A stretch of DNA of 64,000 bases from Chrysomallon squamiferum (lineage: Eukaryota; Mollusca; Gastropoda; Neomphalida; Peltospiridae), in contig CM022673.1 in NCBI GenBank assembly GCA_012295275.1, forward strand, positions 8,985,311 through 9,049,310, in the 5' to 3' direction. The translations under genes and the position numbers were made by a program. Positions 58,199-64,000 of the stretch are shown here, piece after piece; within the stretch, counting starts at the first letter, position 1; the number at the start of each line of letters is the position of its first letter. The notes under the pieces are model-generated. The model saw only the letters and a list, made by a program, of their open reading frames with translations, was not told the DNA's origin and did not search any database.

Positions 58199-60258
58199 GA
58201 AATGAAATGTATAAACGAATCCTAATAACGATATAACATTAAAATTGTTACAAAGTATTGCATAACAAATGGTTATTTCAGTTATTACACTAACTGTCCC
58301 TTTTAATGTCCCTACTGCCAATAATACACGTTGAAAACAATGCTTTGAAGTAACAGTTCAACTGAAAAGATCATTTATCTTTGTCAATTAATTCAGCATG
58401 AAATATTAATGTGATTTTAAAGTGAAATTAAAATGACAACTGTTGTATTAAGTTGATAGAGTTACAAACATACGCACATAAACACACTTATACACATAAT
58501 TACGTAGACATTTCCTTTCGTAAACATGTATATACGTGAACATACATAGTAGTAGTAGTGTAATAGTAAGTTGCGATTAAGTTCATTAAGTAATTAATTA
58601 AGTATGCAAACCGTCACATTTTACGAATAAATCTTCTCTGTCATTTTGAAACCTGAAGCATTTTGAGACGTCATTCAGTGCAATCGTAAGTGTAAGAGAT
58701 TTGTAAAGAAGTTTTGTAAAGATGTTTTGTAAAGAAATTATCAAAACTTTTTACACCGTTATAATGTATTCAGTGCTGTTGATGGATCTGTCTATTAGTG
58801 TGCTATCAAACTATATAGGTATTGTTATTACGTCTAAAGACAAACTGCTTTGCGTGCATGAAGGTAATTTAATACTATATATATATATATATAAGAATGA
58901 TGACGTCACAGTAACTCGGTAAGTACCAAAGGTCTCTCACTATTAAATTGTCGAGAAGTATTAAAAAATTCAAGCTAAATAGAACGTGTCGGAAATCTTC
59001 TTTCTCGCTATTAAAATCTGCAAATCGCAGTACCGGCCCTGACAACTGCCTCTGTAATTACTGTGACTCAATCCCTTTTCCCATCTTGAAACCCAAAAAA
59101 AAAAAAAAAGGAAAAACAAAACCTGACCTCTAACACTCGGATTTAAAACATGTCTCTAAGACCTTCAGTGACCTTCTAAGACTATCCGATTTCACGATTA
59201 GTCGCGTTATGAAAACATCGCACGTTTTTGAAGATTGTCGCAAATGCAATAAATAACAATACTGTTTTATTTGAATCGAAATTAAAATGTCAAATATTTT
59301 TTAAATCATAGGATAGACTTACACACACATTCATACCACGTATTATGTGAACAAACATCTTTACGTAAATCTACACACGCGAACATGCATAGAGATCCAG
59401 CTCTCTTTCGGTCTATTTCTTTCCTTCTTTCTATGGTTCTTCTAATTTCTCCTTAGCTGAATGCCTGTCAGTGTACTTTGCTTGTTTCACAAGCGAAGAC
59501 TGAATCATCGAATAAAACTTAAAACTCTTTATCATACATTTCAATCAATCTACTTTTTTCTTTCTTTCTCCACCCCCCCCCTCCACGTTCTCTGACAGCT
59601 GTAATGGACACGACTGCTACAACCGTTACCTAGATAACCACTAACTGGAATACCTGTGTGTCGTTCACAGATCAATATTTTCATGATCCAAAAATAGGAA
59701 TCACTGTTAACGATTACATTCATGTATGGAAGAGGAAAAAGGAAACTAAACTACATTACGTCTAAATTTGACAACTAAAGCTAAATAATTTGAAAAAAAA
59801 TAACCCCACCTAATAAACATTTTCTAAAACTGAGAATAAAATAAGCTAATTAGTAATTTGCAACTGCTATGCCGATAATGAAAATTGTGATGACGATGAC
59901 AACGACGACAACAAAGATGGTGATGATGGTGAATATGATGATAATTTTAATGTTTCTTACTTGAGGCAGAGTTGTTTTTATACAATTTAATATAGTTTAA
60001 TTTTTGCGATTAAAGTATTTCAGTGGAAGAGCGTCCGCTGAAGAGTTATTTCTCGTTCCAACCCGTTTCCCACCAAATGTATAACAAAGGTCGTGGTATG
60101 TGCTGTTCTGTCTACTGGATCGTGATAGCAAAAGAGTAACCCAGGCAGTGCGTTGTGTTCATCGTTAAATAAAATATTTTCTTTCCTTCTCTTTCTAAAG
60201 CTGTTTATTTTAGCTTAGGGTAACATTTTAGTTAAATTATTTAGAACAATTAAACATA
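57417..60258. other. Intergenic or intronic DNA
   Basis: No gene recognised. GTAT units lie at 58,063-58,085 and poly-A at 58,168-58,188. 59,880-59,945 holds an imperfect GAT/GAC tract. Confidence 0.5.
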
Positions 60259-60600
60259 CAGTGGAACCTCGGGTTCTAAACGCCTCGAAGCACGAACAAA
60301 TCGGATTACGAACCGTGATCTTGAGCAATATTAGTCTCGGTTTACGAATAATGTCCCGAGTTACGACCTCAGTTTTGGAAAAGAATTAAGAATAGATGAT
60401 GACGTCAAAACCGATGTCAAAGTAAAGATTGAGACTGTGCGCTCACAATTTTTTTTAAAGTGTTGCTTCTTTTATGTGCATATTTCTTATTATACCCTAG
60501 CCAGTATGGTTCCCAAGAAAACAAAAAGTAAAAGCGATAATTCTGGTGGAAAGTATCACAGTCGATGTTAATAAAGAAATAATAAGCAAAACATGCGAGT
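60259..60600 (+). mobile_element. Tigger/pogo transposon 5' end
   Basis: CAGTGGAACCTCGGGTTCTA at 60,259, preceded by TA, is the standard Tigger 5' terminus. It continues with GATTACGAACCGTGATC-type and GGTTTACGAATAATGTCCCG sequence. A short start-like frame (MVPKKTKSKSDNSGG) at 60,506 may be the transposase N-terminus, but it breaks soon after. No 3' end is found nearby. The minus-strand 134-codon frame across this region is a shadow. Confidence 0.78.
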
Positions 60601-61070
60601 GGTGTTCGTGTGTCTGATATCGCTTCGGTTTTGTGTAAATATTTGTATAAATTTTCTTCTGCTTCTTTCTTTCTTTCTTTCTTTTTAATTTTCTTTCTTT
60701 TAATTTTTTTATTTAGTATTATTTTTTTAAATTGGTCATTTGTTTGCCTGTCTTTAACTGTTTTTAACATACACAAGATACTTGATTTTTCACAAATTAA
60801 AATACTATGGTCCATGGTCATTAATAAAAAAATTAAAAGTCACAAAAAATGAAAATGTCAAATATGAAACAGACGAAATCACAGAAAAAAAAAGTGAAAT
60901 GAAAAAAGATATGAAACAGAATTAAAATACAACTGTTTGGAAATGACAGAATAATTTTCATTATTGATTTTTTTAAAACTTATTCTTATTATTATTATTT
61001 CTCTTAGTTTCGAAAATTGTAAACCCTTAATTCTAAATATTTTTCAAGCCCCTTTAATTTCGGGTTATCG

Positions 61071-61074
<4 letters not shown>
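60601..61074. other. AT-rich DNA after the Tigger end
   Basis: CTTT-rich and A-rich low-complexity sequence. No gene or repeat family recognised. Confidence 0.5.
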
Positions 61075-61669
<595 letters not shown>

Positions 61670-63224
61670 ACACACACACATTCTTCACATGAAAAATTGA
61701 TTATTTTTCTCAGACTTACTTTAGCCATGCCTAAATAAGAAATATTGTAACGTAATTACTTTTATTTATTCGTTGCCTGGTTACAAGATTATACTGGAAT
61801 CGTCTCTCTGAAAGCAGAAGACAGTCAGGTGAGCTACATATTTGGTTTTAATTTCGTATCCAGAATCATGCTTTAAAAAACTTTGTGGAAACAAAAATAA
61901 ATATGCCTTGGAGGTTAGTCAAAACAACGATAGATCTCGTTATAATTAGAAATAATGAGTTACGAGTGCCATCATTCGTAGAAAAAACGCAGCTTGGAAA
62001 AGAATTACGTTTCTTGCCGATATCTGGACAAAGGCTGACGCGATGAGTTACTTGGGTGAGTGAAAATTGTGGTTTCAGTTGACACGGTCGTGGAAGTATA
62101 CTGATACTGGGGTAGAACTAAATGTTTTGCGTTTATTTGAATGGTCGGTGTATCACACGTACACATTCTTGTGTTGGATAAGGAGGAGGATTCATGATGT
62201 GTTTTTTTTTGGTTTTGCTAAAAAAAAAAAAAAATGAATTGCAAACTGGATTAATACCTTTGCGTTTTTCTCACTCAGTTTTAGTGTGTTGGGTGTATAT
62301 GGCTAAGACTGTGCATTGCAAATCAGTAGATTTCAGAATTGAGGATGGTTTGCGGTTTCTGAAGGTGTTCCAGTGAGTACAGACATGGGCGTATTCCTGA
62401 TGATCAGGGGTGCTGTCTCAAATTCCAGCTAAACACTGGCAGGGGAAAATCTGAAGATTGTGATTCTTGTGTTTTTTATTTCTGTAATATATTTATTTTA
62501 TTTTTGTTATTATTATTAATTTTTTTTTAATAATACAGATTAACATTTGGAAAATTCCACAGGTAGAAGACGTACCATAAACAATTCTGTTAAAAGTTTA
62601 AAATATGTTCATTATTATTTGTGTGTGTGGATGAAAATTATTCTGTCATTTCTAAAAAAAAAAAAAAATTTTTTATTCTGTATCATATTTTTTTCATTTC
62701 AACATTTTTTTCTGTTATTTCATGCTGTCATTTTAAATATATTATTGAAATTTTATATATTTTTTAAACATATTTTATAGTTACATATACATATTTTTGT
62801 ATTAATGATTTTATGAGCATATATTAATGTATCTGTAAATGTATATAATTAGTGTGTGTGTGCGCGCGCTAAATGAGGCCTGTCATATAAAATATCCTGT
62901 ATTGTTATTCCATAAATGTAACTGCGTATTGTGACTCGAATAATATTTAAACGGATTACGTCATAACCCATCCATTACTAAATTTGTTCATTGTATGTAT
63001 GTATGTGTATGTATGTATGTATGTATTGTATGTATGTATGTATGTATGTATGTATATGTACACACACACATATGCTTGCCTGAATATAAACATACATACA
63101 TATATACATTCATAAATACACAAACACATACACATATATGTATATATACATACACACATTATATAAAACATTCATAATGTACAATACCACTTAATTCACT
63201 TGTAACTTTTCTCCTTCGTTGCAG
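61670..63224. other. Probable 5' flank or intron of the membrane-protein gene
   Basis: Mostly AT-rich non-coding DNA. Two good donor sites follow non-repetitive patches: AGTCAG then GTGAGC at 61,829, and TTACTTGG then GTGAGT at 62,056. Either could end an untranslated exon. GTAT/GTATG microsatellite units occupy about 62,993-63,056, and a TTCTCCTTCGTTGCAG acceptor ends at 63,224. Confidence 0.4.
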
Positions 63225-63243
63225 GAACGTCCGGTAACTCATT

Positions 63244-63534
63244 ATGTTTACGTGCACCAAAAGAGAGGCGTTCATCTCGGTCTTATTTCTTCTTTTGACC
63301 TTCTTCGTGTTTATCGCCACCTACCATCGCGACTCCTTCAGTGACAGCTTTGTGCCAATGAAATACGTGGTATCCCAGGATCTCAAGAAGGGTTCCGTTC
63401 CAAAGTCGTGCCCTGGCATGGAGCAATTGTACGCGGATCGAATCCGACTGTCGAAAATGTTGAATTCTTTCAAACAGAACTTCTCAAGACAGAGCTGTGA
63501 AATGCTTCAACTACAGACAGCAGCAGGGAAGCCG
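63244..63534 (+). CDS. Type II membrane protein, first coding exon (gene runs off the window)
   Basis: A strong acceptor ends at 63,224. The exon has 19 untranslated bases, then ATG and 97 codons to a probable donor at 63,535 (CCG then GTATTT). The short basic N-terminus MFTCTKREA is followed by a signal-anchor helix (about residues 10-26, ISVLFLLLTFFVFIATY), then a lumenal stem. The stem has a predicted NFS glycosylation site at 79-81 and two cysteines (SCPGMEQ, QSCEML). This layout suits a Golgi or secretory-pathway enzyme. A METTL24-like methyltransferase or a glycosyl/sulfotransferase are possibilities, but the catalytic domain is not in the window, so no name is given. Reading past the donor gives only about 11 more codons, of low complexity, before a stop, which supports splicing. 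Confidence 0.7.
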
Positions 63535-64000
63535 GTATTTATGTTTGCTCGCAGTTTTTTTTTTAGATAAACAGAGATATTTCAACATGTATGTGTGTAT
63601 TTAGGATTTTGAATGTTCTCTGGCTTATGTACGTCTGACAAGACTGTACATAGAGAATATTCGGTAACTCAGTTACACCCATTGAGTATGTATCTATGTA
63701 TGTATGTACGCACGAGTGTATGTATGTATGTATATAATGTATGTATCTGTGTATGTGTTTTTGTAATGCATAACATATAAAATTAACGTATGCATATAAT
63801 GTAAGTATTGCATCTATGTATGTAATATAAGTAATGAAATATTTGTAATACGTTATATATGTATGTATGTATTATTATTATCATCATCATCATTATTATT
63901 ATTTTTATTATTGTTATTATCATTATTATTATCATCATCATCATTATTATTAGTATCAGCAGCATCATCATTATTAATATAATTATCATTATCATTATTT
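63535..64000. other. Intron start with GTAT and ATT/ATC microsatellites
   Basis: TATG-type units lie at 63,684-63,735 and imperfect ATT/ATC units at 63,870-64,000. No further exon before the window ends. Confidence 0.6.

Noticed and set aside
58975-59130. Short plus-strand frame near 58,948-59,133
   Set aside because: No motif and ends in a poly-A tract; not distinguishable from chance.
60417-60821. 134-codon minus-strand open frame
   Set aside because: Lies across the Tigger end and a CTTT tract; lysine-rich low complexity and antisense to the element.

Overview
The window looks like nuclear DNA of an animal, most likely a mollusc and probably a coleoid cephalopod such as an octopus. That placing is inference. 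It rests on the small spliced exons with GT-AG junctions, the AT-rich background full of microsatellites, long TE-filled introns, and metazoan proteins. No bacterial, phage or organelle features were seen. Exons were found by matching protein families, splice sites and reading phase, because most are too short to stand out as open frames.

Layout. 1-10,500: AT-rich DNA with a decayed Tigger/pogo transposon (about 870-1,336), microsatellites and a four-copy 66-bp minisatellite. 10,824-16,318, minus strand: an eight-exon muscle LIM (CRP/MLP) gene with three LIM domains, each followed by a glycine-rich GPKG segment; its exon 3 carries an apparent reading-frame break. 17,090-18,806: a less repetitive interval, probably the shared promoter region of two divergent genes. 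18,807-43,050, plus strand: a 16-exon WDR76 gene (602 residues predicted). Its 15.6-kb intron 2 is packed with transposon relics, mostly on the opposite strand: an internally deleted mariner-type element with a triplicated C-terminal piece, a gypsy/GIN-type integrase relic, a Mutator-like transposase relic, unidentified coding relics, and an eight-copy low-copy repeat family.

43,051-63,224 is intergenic or a long 5' intron: two non-autonomous DNA transposons with terminal inverted repeats (44.9-45.4 kb), a perfect 20-bp-arm hairpin with a related copy 1.6 kb away, a MULE transposase relic followed by a 54-bp minisatellite, a large (AAT)n/(ATT)n palindrome, a Tigger 5' end, and a recent 319-bp tandem duplication carrying (CT)n arrays. 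63,244-63,534 is the first coding exon of a type II membrane protein that continues beyond the window.

Functionally, the LIM protein is a muscle/cytoskeletal and possibly nuclear adaptor, and WDR76 a nuclear chromatin/ubiquitin-ligase-linked WD40 protein. They share a neighbourhood but no known pathway. I found no convincing new multi-gene system. The most unusual signals are the LIM-gene frame break, a WDR76 exon end repeated into its own intron, a novel-looking MITE in WDR76 intron 8, and several strong palindromes.
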